Source: an uncultured Halomicronema sp.
GTDB taxonomy: Bacteria > Cyanobacteriota > Cyanobacteriia > Phormidesmidales > Phormidesmidaceae
Direction: 5' to 3'
DNA: 64,000 nt
NCBI GenBank assembly: GCA_937899725.1
Contig: CALCCA010000097.1
Span: 1 to 64,000, forward strand
In this document: positions 27,618-36,639 of the stretch, piece by piece
Layout: every line of letters begins with the position of its first letter
How positions within the stretch are numbered: the first letter of the stretch is position 1
Position numbers and translations under genes: made by a program
The notes under the pieces: model-generated
Databases searched by the model: none
What the model saw: the letters and a program-made list of their open reading frames with translations, nothing else
What the model was told of the DNA's origin: nothing

Positions 27618-27688
27618 GGGCGAGGCATTCTCGAAATAGCCCTTCGGATGACCCACAACGTCGCTCCGAGAATGCCTCGCCCCTAACG
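27613..27688. repeat. Hairpin repeat element (MITE-like), copy 1
   Basis: A 76-base inverted repeat with arms of about 21 bases (CGTAGGGGCGAGGCATTCTCG and its near-complement ending GCCTCGCCCCTAACG) and a 33-base loop. A related element is at 54213-54290. GTAGGGGCG-type hairpin repeats are scattered in many cyanobacterial genomes. The left end supplies the TAG stop of the Uma2 gene. Confidence 0.88.
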
Positions 27689-27712
27689 GGTTTGGGGAAA
27701 AGGCGATCGCCC

Positions 27713-28420
27713 CTATTCCAAATCATTCAACCGGATGTCATTGCCAGTCATATCGGTGTGATAAATCATATCGTCCACGATCGCTTGCGGGCCAGCCACG
27801 AACGCTCGCCAGCCAAAAATTGCCTGTTGCGTGCAGACGGTATCGGGTTCGGCAATCCCCAGGCAGCCATCCCAGACTTGTGGTTTGGCGTCGAGGATTG
27901 TCAGCTGCTCGACGGATAGGCCCGACTCTGCCGCTGCAACAGCCAGCACGCGATCGCTGATAGAGGGCGGCAAATTGTTCGTGAGCGTGGAGCGACGAAT
28001 CGCCGCCCCCGTTGCATCCGTGTGATAGAAATAGCTCTGATCTTGATGTACGACCTCCAGCTGCCAGCCTTCCACCAAAGCCTGCAGACAGGATTCGTTG
28101 GCTTGGCCCAGACCTAAACAGCCATCACTCCACACTTCTGGGGTAAATCGCAAGATAGAGAGTTCGGCTAGGGGCACCTGTAACTCTGCCGCGGCTTGAG
28201 CGAGCACGCGATCGCTGACGAAATCTGGCACCATTTCGGGGGGCGTCTGGGGGGGCATCGGCTGTGCCGTATCAGGTGTGTCTGTGGGGTCTGGTTCTGA
28301 TGCGGCGGGCACTACACAGGCGGTCTGCAAACTGACCAACAGCGCCACGCCAACCAGCGAAACGGAACGGGCCTGCTTGACCCAAGGGCTAAGGCGCAGC
28401 AGCATGGCAGGAGGCATCAT
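27713..28420 (-). CDS. Lipoprotein with a duplicated Cys-containing domain
   Basis: A 235-residue protein with a signal peptide (about 15-35) ending in a lipobox-like LQTAC35, then a Pro/Asp-rich linker. Two homologous units of about 75 residues follow (about 69-150 and 155-235). Each has SDRVLA.AA.E, PEVW or PQVW, DGCLG, a second Cys, GW and YHTD.TG..IR. The two Cys per unit may form a disulfide. I recall similar repeats in cyanobacterial secreted proteins, but no function is known. The ATG at 28420 has AAGGA about 7 bases upstream. It probably sits in the outer envelope. Confidence 0.75.
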   Translation of the reverse strand: MMPPAMLLRLSPWVKQARSVSLVGVALLVSLQTACVVPAASEPDPTDTPDTAQPMPPQTPPEMVPDFVSDRVLAQAAAELQVPLAELSILRFTPEVWSDGCLGLGQANESCLQALVEGWQLEVVHQDQSYFYHTDATGAAIRRSTLTNNLPPSISDRVLAVAAAESGLSVEQLTILDAKPQVWDGCLGIAEPDTVCTQQAIFGWRAFVAGPQAIVDDMIYHTDMTGNDIRLNDLE

Positions 28421-28494
28421 ATCGACATCCTTTATGAGGGGCTAGTCTGTTCAGACAGCGTTCTTAAACTGTTGTTCCTAATACAAAGTGATCG

Positions 28495-28938
28495 ATGACT
28501 TTTCAATATCACTACACCATTCGCTTTCAGGATACCGACGCCGCTGGTGTGGTTTACTTTGCGCAACTGCTGAGCATTTGCCATACCGCCTACGAAGCCT
28601 CTCTACAGGCGTCGGGGGTTGATTTAAAGACCTTTTTTAGTCGCGGCCCGGTGGCGGTGCCGATTACCTACACCGCTGCCGAATTTCGGCGTTCTCTGCA
28701 CTGTGGCGACGCGATCGCGATCATCCTCAGACCGGAGCAGACCGCTGCTGACGGCTTTGAGATTGAGTACAAAGTGCTGCAAGCAACGGGCAAAACAGCC
28801 GCGATCGCCACTACCCACCATGTCTGCATCGATCCGGCGACCCACGAGCGGCGCGCCCTCACGTCGGAGCTGACGGCGTGGTTGGCCCGGTGGACTGCAG
28901 TACCTCAATCGCCCACTGGTGTAGCGCGGCCCGATTGA
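28495..28938 (+). CDS. menI: 1,4-dihydroxy-2-naphthoyl-CoA hydrolase
   Basis: A 147-residue hot-dog-fold thioesterase. It releases 1,4-dihydroxy-2-naphthoate from its CoA ester in phylloquinone synthesis. The active-site region FQDTDAAGVVYFAQLLSICHTAYE with the catalytic Asp in DAAGVVYF matches the cyanobacterial DHNA-CoA thioesterase. It is transcribed toward menE and overlaps the menE coding end by 80 bases on the opposite strand. The ATG at 28495 is the natural start. Co-location with menA, menC and menE strongly supports this role over other hot-dog thioesterases. Confidence 0.93.
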   Translation: MTFQYHYTIRFQDTDAAGVVYFAQLLSICHTAYEASLQASGVDLKTFFSRGPVAVPITYTAAEFRRSLHCGDAIAIILRPEQTAADGFEIEYKVLQATGKTAAIATTHHVCIDPATHERRALTSELTAWLARWTAVPQSPTGVARPD

Positions 28939-30265
28939 GCTTGCCCTGAGAATTGTAGGCAAGGGTCGGGCGCGATAACCACTGTTTCGGCAGTTTGTAG
29001 GCACTGAGCTGTGGTTTTAACGCGGCGATGAGGCGATCGCGCTCCCAGCCCTCATGCCGGGGAACAATCACCGCCACCACCTGCTCTCCCCAGGTTTCGT
29101 CGGGGAGGCCGAGCACCACCACGTCTTGCACCAGGCCCGTTCTGAGAATGGCCGATTCTACCTCTGCAGGCAGTACCTTCTCGCCGCCCGTCAGAATGAG
29201 GGTACCGGCCCGACCGACCACATGCAGGTATCCGGCCTCGTCGAGATACCCCAAATCTCCACTTTGGAAGGGCTGGGCAAACGCCGTGTCTCCATACCCC
29301 CCAGCCAAAGACTTCGCTTCTAAAGAAATTCGCCCCGTTTGCCCAGGCGGCAAAAGATGCTCGCCCTCGTCACGAATGGTGATGTGGGCGTGGGGCAGCG
29401 CTCGGCCGCTATTGGCATGACCACTTAGAAACTCTTGGGGCAATAGAGTCGCCACCTGAGCCGCAGTTTCAGTCATGCCATAGGTGGGGGCTAAGGGCAG
29501 CCGGAGTTCTCGGGCCGTTTGCAGCAGGACTGTACTCGCCGGAGCCCCCCCCAGCAAAATCGCGATGAACGATCGCAGCCAGGGCACAAAATCCTGCTCG
29601 GCGTCCAAGAGCTGCTGCAGTTGGGTCGGTACTAGAGAAAGGAATCGGTGGTTAGACGGATTCGCGATCGCCCCGTCCTGAAGTAATGCCCGGAATGGCT
29701 GAATCACCAATTTTCCACCCAACAGTAAACACCGCATCGCCTGCATCAGGCCACTGACGTGGTAGAGCGGTAACACGCAGTAGGCGTTCACGCGATCGCA
29801 GTGAAAGTGCTGCTGAAACCCCTGCACTGAGGCAACTAACGTCTCCCAGGTGTGAACGGCAAAGCGGATATTGCCCGACGACCCGCCCGTGGGGATGAGA
29901 ATTTGGGCGGTACCATTTTTGGCAAAATCACTCCCTGGCCGCTGGCCGCGATCGCCCGAGGCGTCCCACAGACCTTCCGGCACAGAGCCGATTACTCGGT
30001 CGGGCTGGCACTGGGTGGCCACCTGTTGCCATTCCCCCAGACCCCAGTGCGGATTGGCCAGCCAGACCCGACCAGATGCCTGACAAGCGGCTAAAAACGC
30101 GGCCAAAAATCGTACCGGTTCCGCTTCGGCGAGCAAGATGTCTTGCGGTTTAGCCTGCTGAAACTGGACTTGAAACTGCTCTAGCTGTGGCCAAAAGGTT
30201 TCTGCACCCGCACCCACTAGCCAAGACTCGCCCCATCGTTGTGGCAAAACCGTTGCTGCCTTCAT
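28859..30265 (-). CDS. menE: 2-succinylbenzoate-CoA ligase
   Basis: A 468-residue AMP-forming ligase that activates o-succinylbenzoate with CoA and ATP. The adenylation signature is ILIPTGGSSGNIRFAVHTW. YGMTETAAQVA, SGDLGYLDEAGYLHVVGR and the terminal PKQWLSRPTLAYNSQGKLNR with its late Lys follow the family order. The start is the ATG at 30265, which overlaps the menC stop (ATGA), implying translational coupling with menC. The open frame extends to 30277 only by run-through. Its 3' end overlaps menI by 80 bases (convergent). Confidence 0.95.
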   Translation of the reverse strand: MKAATVLPQRWGESWLVGAGAETFWPQLEQFQVQFQQAKPQDILLAEAEPVRFLAAFLAACQASGRVWLANPHWGLGEWQQVATQCQPDRVIGSVPEGLWDASGDRGQRPGSDFAKNGTAQILIPTGGSSGNIRFAVHTWETLVASVQGFQQHFHCDRVNAYCVLPLYHVSGLMQAMRCLLLGGKLVIQPFRALLQDGAIANPSNHRFLSLVPTQLQQLLDAEQDFVPWLRSFIAILLGGAPASTVLLQTARELRLPLAPTYGMTETAAQVATLLPQEFLSGHANSGRALPHAHITIRDEGEHLLPPGQTGRISLEAKSLAGGYGDTAFAQPFQSGDLGYLDEAGYLHVVGRAGTLILTGGEKVLPAEVESAILRTGLVQDVVVLGLPDETWGEQVVAVIVPRHEGWERDRLIAALKPQLSAYKLPKQWLSRPTLAYNSQGKLNRAALHQWAIEVLQSTGPTTPSAPT

Positions 30266-31365
30266 AGGCTTTCCCACAGGGCGGCCTCACTGAGGGTGTC
30301 CCAATCATCCGCAAACCACTGGCTGACACCAAGGCCCAGCGCTCGTTGCGGCATGCCCAGTGCCCAAAGTTGCTGGGCTAACTGCAACGCGGCATGCCGC
30401 CCAATCGGGGTTTCTAACGCAGAGGAGATGACGACATCGAGTGGGTGCCGTCGGCAAAAGTCCAGCAGTTGCTGGGGGAAGCCGGCAATCGCCGGCTTCA
30501 CGATATACACCACTGCACTGCCTAAGCGCTGGTAAACCTGCTCCAGCTGGTGCACAGTCGCGACGGATTCATCCAGAGCGATCGCGGTTTTGAAGTTGTG
30601 CACTGCTGTGCTGAGCCAGGCCAAACTGCGATCGGGCGGCAACGGCTGCTCCAAAAATTCCACCTTGCCAGCGGCAGCATCACAGGCCGTGAGCCACGTC
30701 GCCGCTGCTGCACTCGTTAACCCGCCATTAGCATCCAACCGTAGCCGGCTCGGCTCGGGTAATGCCGTGACCAACTGTTGGAACAGGGCCAATTCTGTTT
30801 CAACAGCAGCGACGCCAATTTTCCATTTAAAGGTGCGATGTCCTCGCTCCCACAATGTCGACCAAGCGTTCAGCGCCGCCTGGCCCGTCGGTAGCAATCC
30901 GCAGACGTCAACAGGGGCTAAGGGTTCTGCGCTTAAATCCTGTCTCTGGTATGGCAACGCTTGCGGTGAGGGTTGGGCATTGCCAATCCCCGGCGATCGA
31001 GACGCTATTTTTAGGCGACTCTCTAAAGCCTCAACTCTTTTGTTGCCACGGGGCGAACTGACCGGTTCGTGACTTGCCACTCGGAGCCCCGCCGCAAAAC
31101 CAAATTGGCAGGCCGGTAAGGTATTGGGAATCGTCAAAATCTGTTCGGCTTTGAATTGAGCCGGCCACTGGTGACAAAAGTCGCTGGCCTGCGCCAAGGT
31201 TTCTGTGCCAAACCAGGGAATGGGGGCAATTTCTCCAAAGCGCACCTGTCCTGACTCATCCACTAATCGCAAGATCAGCCCTTCCCGCTGTGGCCACCGG
31301 CCGTGTGCAGTCTGCAACGGTGGTTGAAAAGGGCGGCAGTAGGGACGAAATTCTAGCTGCATCAT
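30262..31365 (-). CDS. menC: o-Succinylbenzoate synthase
   Basis: An enolase-superfamily enzyme of about 367 residues that dehydrates SHCHC to o-succinylbenzoate. Catalytic elements are seen: KWK in TFKWKIG, D in LRLDANGG, E in VEFLEQPLP, D in IALDESVA and K in YIVKPAIAG. It is longer than the usual 320 or so because of an insert of about 60 residues (about residues 92-150), rich in Ser/Pro/Arg, between the N-terminal cap and the barrel. The start is the ATG at 31365 (or 31362), which overlaps the menA stop, so menA-menC-menE are coupled. Confidence 0.93.
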   Translation of the reverse strand: MMQLEFRPYCRPFQPPLQTAHGRWPQREGLILRLVDESGQVRFGEIAPIPWFGTETLAQASDFCHQWPAQFKAEQILTIPNTLPACQFGFAAGLRVASHEPVSSPRGNKRVEALESRLKIASRSPGIGNAQPSPQALPYQRQDLSAEPLAPVDVCGLLPTGQAALNAWSTLWERGHRTFKWKIGVAAVETELALFQQLVTALPEPSRLRLDANGGLTSAAAATWLTACDAAAGKVEFLEQPLPPDRSLAWLSTAVHNFKTAIALDESVATVHQLEQVYQRLGSAVVYIVKPAIAGFPQQLLDFCRRHPLDVVISSALETPIGRHAALQLAQQLWALGMPQRALGLGVSQWFADDWDTLSEAALWESL

Positions 31366-32270
31366 CCCCCCAGCGGCAGTACCAGCCCCACACTCAGCAG
31401 CGCGCCACTCCAAAAATGGAAGCCGATCGCGTAAAACTTGGCGTCAAAAATCTTCTCAGGCTGGTCATGATGGCGCAAGACATGGCGTGAGAGACGCATG
31501 GCCGACAAGCCACTGGCCAACGCAATCAGCGTCCACACTGGCCAATAGCCCCCGCCAACTCCCAACAAAATCAGTCCCAAAACGCCCCCACAACAGACCG
31601 GAATCAGCTGCGCCCCCCGTTGCGTCCCGAGACGCACAATCGGCGATCGCTTGCCTGCCGCCAGGTCATCCTCCACTTGATGAAAGTGTGAGCAAAACAG
31701 CACCAGCGAAGTCGTAATGCCCAGCAGCACCCCCGCGATTTGGCTGCCAATCGACCACCCCTGCACCTGGCTGTAGTAGGTGGCACCGACCCCTAACGGC
31801 CCAAAACTCAAAAAGCACAGAATCTCGCCTAGCCCTTGGTAGCCCAACCGAAACGGTGGCCCCTGGTAGGCATAGCCGAGGAGGCAACACAGCAAAATCA
31901 GCCAGAGGACGGTGAAATCGTTTTGCCAGAGGGCGATCGCAATGATGCCCGCCATCCCTAAGCCCAGACAAAGATTGCCGATCGCAAATACCAGCCACTT
32001 GTTGCGCGTCAGGTTGACCAGCGAATGGGCTTTGTTCACATCAATGCCCGTTGCCGAATCGAAGACATCGTTGCTCAGATTCTCCCACACCAAAATCAGC
32101 ACCGCCGCCATCAGAAAGGTGAGAAAAATGCTGAAATTAAACGCGCCCGTTTCCGCAAAGGCGATCGCGCTCCCCAACAAAATGGGCATCACGGCCACGC
32201 TGTACATCGGGGGTTTGAGGGCAGCCAGCCAGAGCTTACGCTTGGCCACCTCAACGGATTGAATGGTCAT
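31362..32270 (-). CDS. menA: 1,4-dihydroxy-2-naphthoate phytyltransferase
   Basis: A 302-residue membrane prenyltransferase of the UbiA superfamily that attaches the phytyl tail to DHNA in phylloquinone (vitamin K1) synthesis. About eight hydrophobic segments are visible. The first Asp motif is NLSNDVFDSATGID and the second lies around EDDLAAGKRSPIVRLG. It is first in the menA-menC-menE set on the minus strand and overlaps menC by a few bases. The ATG at 32270 (MTIQSVEVAKRKLWLAAL) matches homologues. Highly confident from family and context. Confidence 0.95.
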   Translation of the reverse strand: MTIQSVEVAKRKLWLAALKPPMYSVAVMPILLGSAIAFAETGAFNFSIFLTFLMAAVLILVWENLSNDVFDSATGIDVNKAHSLVNLTRNKWLVFAIGNLCLGLGMAGIIAIALWQNDFTVLWLILLCCLLGYAYQGPPFRLGYQGLGEILCFLSFGPLGVGATYYSQVQGWSIGSQIAGVLLGITTSLVLFCSHFHQVEDDLAAGKRSPIVRLGTQRGAQLIPVCCGGVLGLILLGVGGGYWPVWTLIALASGLSAMRLSRHVLRHHDQPEKIFDAKFYAIGFHFWSGALLSVGLVLPLGG

Positions 32271-32330
32271 GGCTCGCGACAGGGAATTTCCTAGGGCTAA
32301 CCCAGCATAGATCGCTCTAGCCGTTCTCCA

Positions 32331-32732
32331 TCAACAATCAGGGCGCGGCATGATGAAGCCATAAAAATAGGGTTTCGAGCCTGTAGTGTCCAGAGTGCGG
32401 AACATCCCGCCAAGATGCTGAAGGTTTTGAAGCCGATACATATGCTCCATGCCGATGCGCTCACGGGCCAAGGCCTGATCGCCAGCCTTAGCCTCACCTG
32501 TCAACTGGTCGTCTCGGGGTTTCTTCAGAGGCCATTGACTGTTGCCATGGTCCTTCTGAATGCCCTGATAGCCTTTCATCTTGCAGCGGGATGAAAGTGC
32601 CTACCCGAGGCTTGAAACAGCTTAAACTTCATGCTGCTGCTCTTGGCCAAAGTAGGTGCACAGGGTGCGCTGCGAGGCCGCTTCAATCACCAATTGATAT
32701 TTGAGAGGATGTCGCTCATCAGGAACCGTTTT
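32331..32732 (-). pseudogene. Decayed IS5-type transposase
   Basis: Two pieces in different frames read like the middle and C-terminal part of a DDE_Tnp_4 transposase. 32622-32732 gives HPLKYQLVIEAASQRTLC. 32331-32579 gives KGYQGIQKDHGNSQWPLKK, then GEAKAGDQALARERIGMEH. The N-terminal half and the first catalytic Asp are missing. It is a different lineage from the intact copy at 22140. It is a remnant, so the region between menA and lysC is old mobile DNA. Confidence 0.8.
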
Positions 32733-33106
32733 TGTTTGAATACCCGGATGTTTCCTCATTTGGCTGAAACTTGCTGACGCTAATGGGCAAGAGGTCGATT
32801 GTGTGGCTCGATCATGATGCTTCATCAACCGTTGCCTACACGCTGCGTTCTTCAGAAAGTGGCTATGAAACAGCTTTCCCTGCAGAGGATTTTGCAGGGA
32901 CTGTCAGCATTGGTAGCTTGAGCCCCATACTGTTGGCTCACTGGCCTTAATACAGTCTAAACAAACCGATTCTTTCGCCAACATCATGCGGTACCCTTGG
33001 TAAGCATTGATATTGGCCCGATGTCTGTGGCCCCTGTCTGCGGGGCTGATGGGGGTGGCAAAATACGGGTCGATGCGGGCATTGGCGATCGAGATTGGGC
33101 TATCCT
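32733..33106. other. lysC upstream region
   Basis: About 370 bases between the transposase remnant and lysC. A small hairpin (CCTGCAGAGGATTTTGCAGG) lies near 32879. No gene is seen. It should contain the lysC promoter. Confidence 0.4.
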
Positions 33107-34918
33107 ATGGCGCTCGTTGTTCAAAAGTTTGGGGGCACTTCGGTCGGCTCAGTTGAGCGGATTCAGGCCGTGGCCCAGCGAGTGCAGCAAACCGTCGCCG
33201 CTGGGCATCAGGTGGCAGTGGTCGTGTCGGCCATGGGTAAAACCACCGATGGTCTGGTGAAGCTGGCCAATGAAATTTCTGAGAGTCCCAGCCGCCGCGA
33301 GATGGACATGCTGCTGTCAACCGGTGAACAGGTCTCGATCGCCCTGCTGACCATGGCGCTGCACAGCCTGGGGCAAGCGGCGATCTCGCTCACGGGGGCG
33401 CAGGTGGGCATCGTGACAGAAGCCGATCACAGTCGTGCGCGCATTCTCGACATTCGTACTGAGCGGCTGCAGCGGCATTTAGACGAAGGTAAGGTCGTCG
33501 TCGTCGCGGGCTTTCAGGGCGTCAGCCCCAGCAGCGATTTTGAGATTACGACACTCGGTCGGGGTGGGTCAGACACCTCTGCCGTGGCGCTAGCAGCGGC
33601 TTTGGGGGCCAGCAAGTGTGAAATCTATACTGACGTACCAGGGATTTTGACGACCGATCCGCGACTGGTGCCCGAGGCACAGCTCATGGCCGCCATCACC
33701 TGCGACGAAATGCTCGAACTCGCCAGCTTGGGGGCCAAGGTGCTGCATCCTCGCGCGGTGGAGATCGCCCGCAATTATGGCGTGCCGCTCGTGGTGCGCT
33801 CCAGCTGGACGGATGAGCCCGGTACCTATGTCGAGGCCCCGGCGCGGCACCCGAAGTCCCTAGACGGGTTGGAACTCGTTCACCCCGTTGATGCCATCGA
33901 ATTTGATACGGATCAGGCGAAAGTGGCGCTGCTGCGGATTCCCGATCGCCCTGGCGTTGCCGCCCGGCTGTTTGGCGAAATGGCGGCCCAACGTCTCAAC
34001 GTGGATTTGATCATCCAATCGATTCACGAGGGCAATACCAACGACATCGCCTTTACGGTGGTGCGGGCGAACCTGCCCCAGGCTGAAGCCGTTGCGGCGG
34101 CGATCGCCCCGGTGCTGCGAGGCAATATCGCCGATTCATCCCAGGCGGAGATTTTTGTCGATCAGCGGGTCGCCAAAGTTAGCATCGTGGGCGCGGGCAT
34201 GATTGGTCGTCCTGGTGTGGCTGCTCGCATGTTTTCCACCCTGGCCGCAGCCGGGGTTAATATTCAAATGATTTCGACCTCTGAGGTTAAGGTCAGCTGC
34301 ACGGTGCAGATTGATCAGTGCGATCGGGCCATCAATGCCCTCTGCCAAGCCTTTCAGGTGACCTGTTCACCGCTCAAGTCAGAGCCCCCCTCACCCGTCG
34401 CTACCTCAATGCCCGACGTCAGAGGCGCGGTGCTCGATCTTAAACAGGTGCAAGTGGCCATGCGTCAGGTGCCCGATTTGCCCGGCATGGCCGCCCAAAT
34501 TTTTGAGCGATTGGCTACGGCTGGGGTGAGCGTTGACATGATTATTCAGTCGCAGCGGTGTCGGCTGGTCGGTGGCCAACCGACCCGTGACATTGCCTTT
34601 ACCGTGGCCCAAGCGGAGGCGGCGCAGGCCCAATCTGTGGTGGCCAGCGCTGCTGCTGAGCTGGGCTGTGGGGCTGTGGCTGTCAACAGGGCGATCGCCA
34701 AAGTGAGCGTCGTCGGGTTAGGCATGATTAATCGCCCTGGGGTCGCCGCCCGCATGTTTGCCGCGCTGGCCCAGCAGCAAATTAACATTCAGATGATTGC
34801 CACTTCGGAGATCAAGATTAGCTGCCTGGTCAGCGAGGCCGATGGCCTCAAGGCTCTTAAGGCGGTGCATGGCGCTTTTCAGCTCAATGGGGCCACTGAG
34901 ATGGCCGCCTCAGCTTAA
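33107..34918 (+). CDS. lysC: Aspartate kinase with four ACT domains
   Basis: An aspartokinase of about 603 residues that phosphorylates aspartate, the first step toward lysine, threonine and methionine. The kinase domain (about 1-245) has [36 protein letters not shown] and [12 protein letters not shown]. Two pairs of ACT domains follow (about 265-425 and 440-600). The internal duplication is visible in the repeated [19 protein letters not shown] and [19 protein letters not shown]. Four ACT domains are the cyanobacterial form and provide feedback control by lysine and/or threonine. The ATG at 33107 ([10 protein letters not shown]) is preferred; the frame is open from 33095. Confidence 0.96.
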   Translation: MALVVQKFGGTSVGSVERIQAVAQRVQQTVAAGHQVAVVVSAMGKTTDGLVKLANEISESPSRREMDMLLSTGEQVSIALLTMALHSLGQAAISLTGAQVGIVTEADHSRARILDIRTERLQRHLDEGKVVVVAGFQGVSPSSDFEITTLGRGGSDTSAVALAAALGASKCEIYTDVPGILTTDPRLVPEAQLMAAITCDEMLELASLGAKVLHPRAVEIARNYGVPLVVRSSWTDEPGTYVEAPARHPKSLDGLELVHPVDAIEFDTDQAKVALLRIPDRPGVAARLFGEMAAQRLNVDLIIQSIHEGNTNDIAFTVVRANLPQAEAVAAAIAPVLRGNIADSSQAEIFVDQRVAKVSIVGAGMIGRPGVAARMFSTLAAAGVNIQMISTSEVKVSCTVQIDQCDRAINALCQAFQVTCSPLKSEPPSPVATSMPDVRGAVLDLKQVQVAMRQVPDLPGMAAQIFERLATAGVSVDMIIQSQRCRLVGGQPTRDIAFTVAQAEAAQAQSVVASAAAELGCGAVAVNRAIAKVSVVGLGMINRPGVAARMFAALAQQQINIQMIATSEIKISCLVSEADGLKALKAVHGAFQLNGATEMAASA

Positions 34919-35065
34919 GGGCACCGAGCTGGGACTGGGTGTTCTACTTCCTGCCCCTGTGGAGTGAACGACCGAGAAAATTGGGTTTTTCTGATGGCCT
35001 GTAGTTGAACACTGAAAGAGTGTGATATCGTTATTAACCGTGTCTGGAGAATCTTCCAACACTGT

Positions 35066-35137
35066 GGGTCGCTAGCTCAGCGGTAGAGCACTCGGCTTTT
35101 AACCGATTGGTCCTGGGTTCGAATCCCAGGCGACCCA
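35066..35137 (+). tRNA. trnK: tRNA-Lys (anticodon UUU)
   Basis: A 72-base cloverleaf. Acceptor arm GGGTCGC pairs with GCGACCC. The D arm is GCTC...GAGC, the anticodon loop is CTTTTAA with TTT at 35098-35100, and the T arm is CTGGG-TTCGAAT-CCCAG. Discriminator A is present and the CCA end is not encoded. The outermost anticodon-stem pair is a C-T mismatch. It lies alone between lysC and fba. Confidence 0.97.
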
Positions 35138-35488
35138 TTTTTACGGTGGATCCAAAGTATCGAATATTGCTGGCCAACGGACTCATTGGGTGATAACTGG
35201 CCGAGCCGCTTTAGCCAAATCTGAGCGAAATATCAAAAAACCGAGACTTTTGCGCAATCTTTAAGTAAATCTGAAATCTGCTCTAAATGACCTGTGCAAA
35301 AGTCTCAGCGGCTTTCTACCAGGTGGTTTAGTCGATAGGTCAGCATGTTTTGCTCTTAACAGAGATTAAAGGTTTACCTCACAAAACGTCATAAAGGCTG
35401 AGATTCTGCCTTAAGATTGATAGGTAAGGATACCGATTGGTTCTGAACTTACGATTGCCGAAGGCAAGAAAAAGACTAGGAGGATTTT
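35138..35488. other. Region between tRNA-Lys and the aldolase gene
   Basis: About 350 bases. It holds the inverted repeat at 35243-35306 and should hold the aldolase promoter. A strong AGGAGG ribosome site is at about 35478, just before the gene. Confidence 0.45.
35243..35306. repeat. Inverted repeat between tRNA-Lys and fba
   Basis: GAGACTTTTGCGCA pairs with TGTGCAAAAGTCTC (13 of 14 positions) across a 36-base AT-rich loop. It could end the tRNA transcript, act as a fba leader structure, or be a small mobile remnant. Confidence 0.6.
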
Positions 35489-36568
35489 ATGGCGCTCGTC
35501 CCTATGCGGTTAATGCTGGATCACGCAGCCGAGAACGGTTACGGAATTCCGGCATACAACGTCAACAACTTAGAGCAGATCCTGGCGATTATGCACGCTG
35601 CTGACGAAACCGATAGTCCAGTAATTTTGCAGGCTTCTCGCGGTGCTCGTAGCTATGCAGGGGAAAACTTCCTGCGTCACTTGGTGCAAGCAGCTGTTGA
35701 AACCTATCCCAACATTCCGGTCGTGATGCACCAGGACCACGGCAACAGCCCTGCGACCTGCTATTCTGCCATTCGCAATGGCTTTACCAGCGTCATGATG
35801 GATGGTTCTCTTGAGGCCGATGCCAAGACGCCTGCAAGTTTTGAGTACAACGTCAATGTTACGGCTGAAGTGGTGAAGGTAGCCCATGCTATCGGTGCCA
35901 GTGTCGAGGGTGAACTCGGTTGCTTGGGCTCTTTGGAGACCGGTGCCGGTGAAGCTGAAGACGGTCACGGTTTTGAAGGGACGTTGAGTCACGATCAGTT
36001 GCTCACCGACCCGGATGAAGCAGTGCAGTTTGTTGAGGCGACTCAAGTGGATGCTCTGGCTGTTGCCATCGGCACCAGCCACGGCGCTTACAAGTTTACG
36101 CGTAAGCCCACCGGTGAGATTCTCGCCATCAGCCGCATCGAAGAAATTCACCGTCGTCTGCCCAATACTCACCTGGTGATGCACGGATCTTCTTCTGTGC
36201 CTCAAGAGTGGTTAGACATGATCAACGAGTATGGTGGTCAGATTCCTGAGACCTATGGTGTCCCTGTTGAAGAAATTCAAAAGGGCATCAAGAGCGGCGT
36301 TCGTAAGGTCAACATTGACACCGACAACCGCTTGGCCATCACGGCAGCCATTCGCGAAGCGGCGGCTAAGGATCCCACTAACTTTGATCCGCGCCACTTT
36401 ATGAAACCGGCGATCAAGTACATGAAGCAGGTTTGTCGCGATCGCTATGAAGCGTTTGGGTCAGCTGGCAACGCTAGCAAGATCAACCAAGTTGGGGTTG
36501 AAGTCTTTGCCGCTAAGTACGCTGCGGGCGAACTCGATGCCAAAGTTAAAACTGTGACTGCTGTCTAA
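35489..36568 (+). CDS. fbaA: Class II fructose-bisphosphate aldolase
   Basis: A 359-residue zinc-dependent aldolase of the Calvin-cycle (CbbA) type. It condenses dihydroxyacetone phosphate with glyceraldehyde-3-phosphate or erythrose-4-phosphate. Metal-site elements are present: [42 protein letters not shown] and [22 protein letters not shown] provides the phosphate site. Length and order match cyanobacterial class II enzymes. A near-perfect AGGAGG is placed before the ATG, suggesting strong translation. A strong terminator follows the stop by 32 bases, so it is monocistronic. Very confident. Confidence 0.97.
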   Translation: MALVPMRLMLDHAAENGYGIPAYNVNNLEQILAIMHAADETDSPVILQASRGARSYAGENFLRHLVQAAVETYPNIPVVMHQDHGNSPATCYSAIRNGFTSVMMDGSLEADAKTPASFEYNVNVTAEVVKVAHAIGASVEGELGCLGSLETGAGEAEDGHGFEGTLSHDQLLTDPDEAVQFVEATQVDALAVAIGTSHGAYKFTRKPTGEILAISRIEEIHRRLPNTHLVMHGSSSVPQEWLDMINEYGGQIPETYGVPVEEIQKGIKSGVRKVNIDTDNRLAITAAIREAAAKDPTNFDPRHFMKPAIKYMKQVCRDRYEAFGSAGNASKINQVGVEVFAAKYAAGELDAKVKTVTAV

Positions 36569-36600
36569 GCATCGCGGTTGATGCCTTGAGGATTGTTGAA

Positions 36601-36635
36601 GCCGGTGCCGCTTGCAAGTGGCACCGGCTTTTTTT
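36601..36635 (+). terminator. Rho-independent terminator of the aldolase gene
   Basis: A perfect 9-bp stem (GCCGGTGCC / GGCACCGGC) around GCTTGCAAGT, which can itself fold, followed by seven T. It is close to the end of the convergent DUF427 gene (36640). Confidence 0.95.
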
Positions 36636-36639
36636 GATC

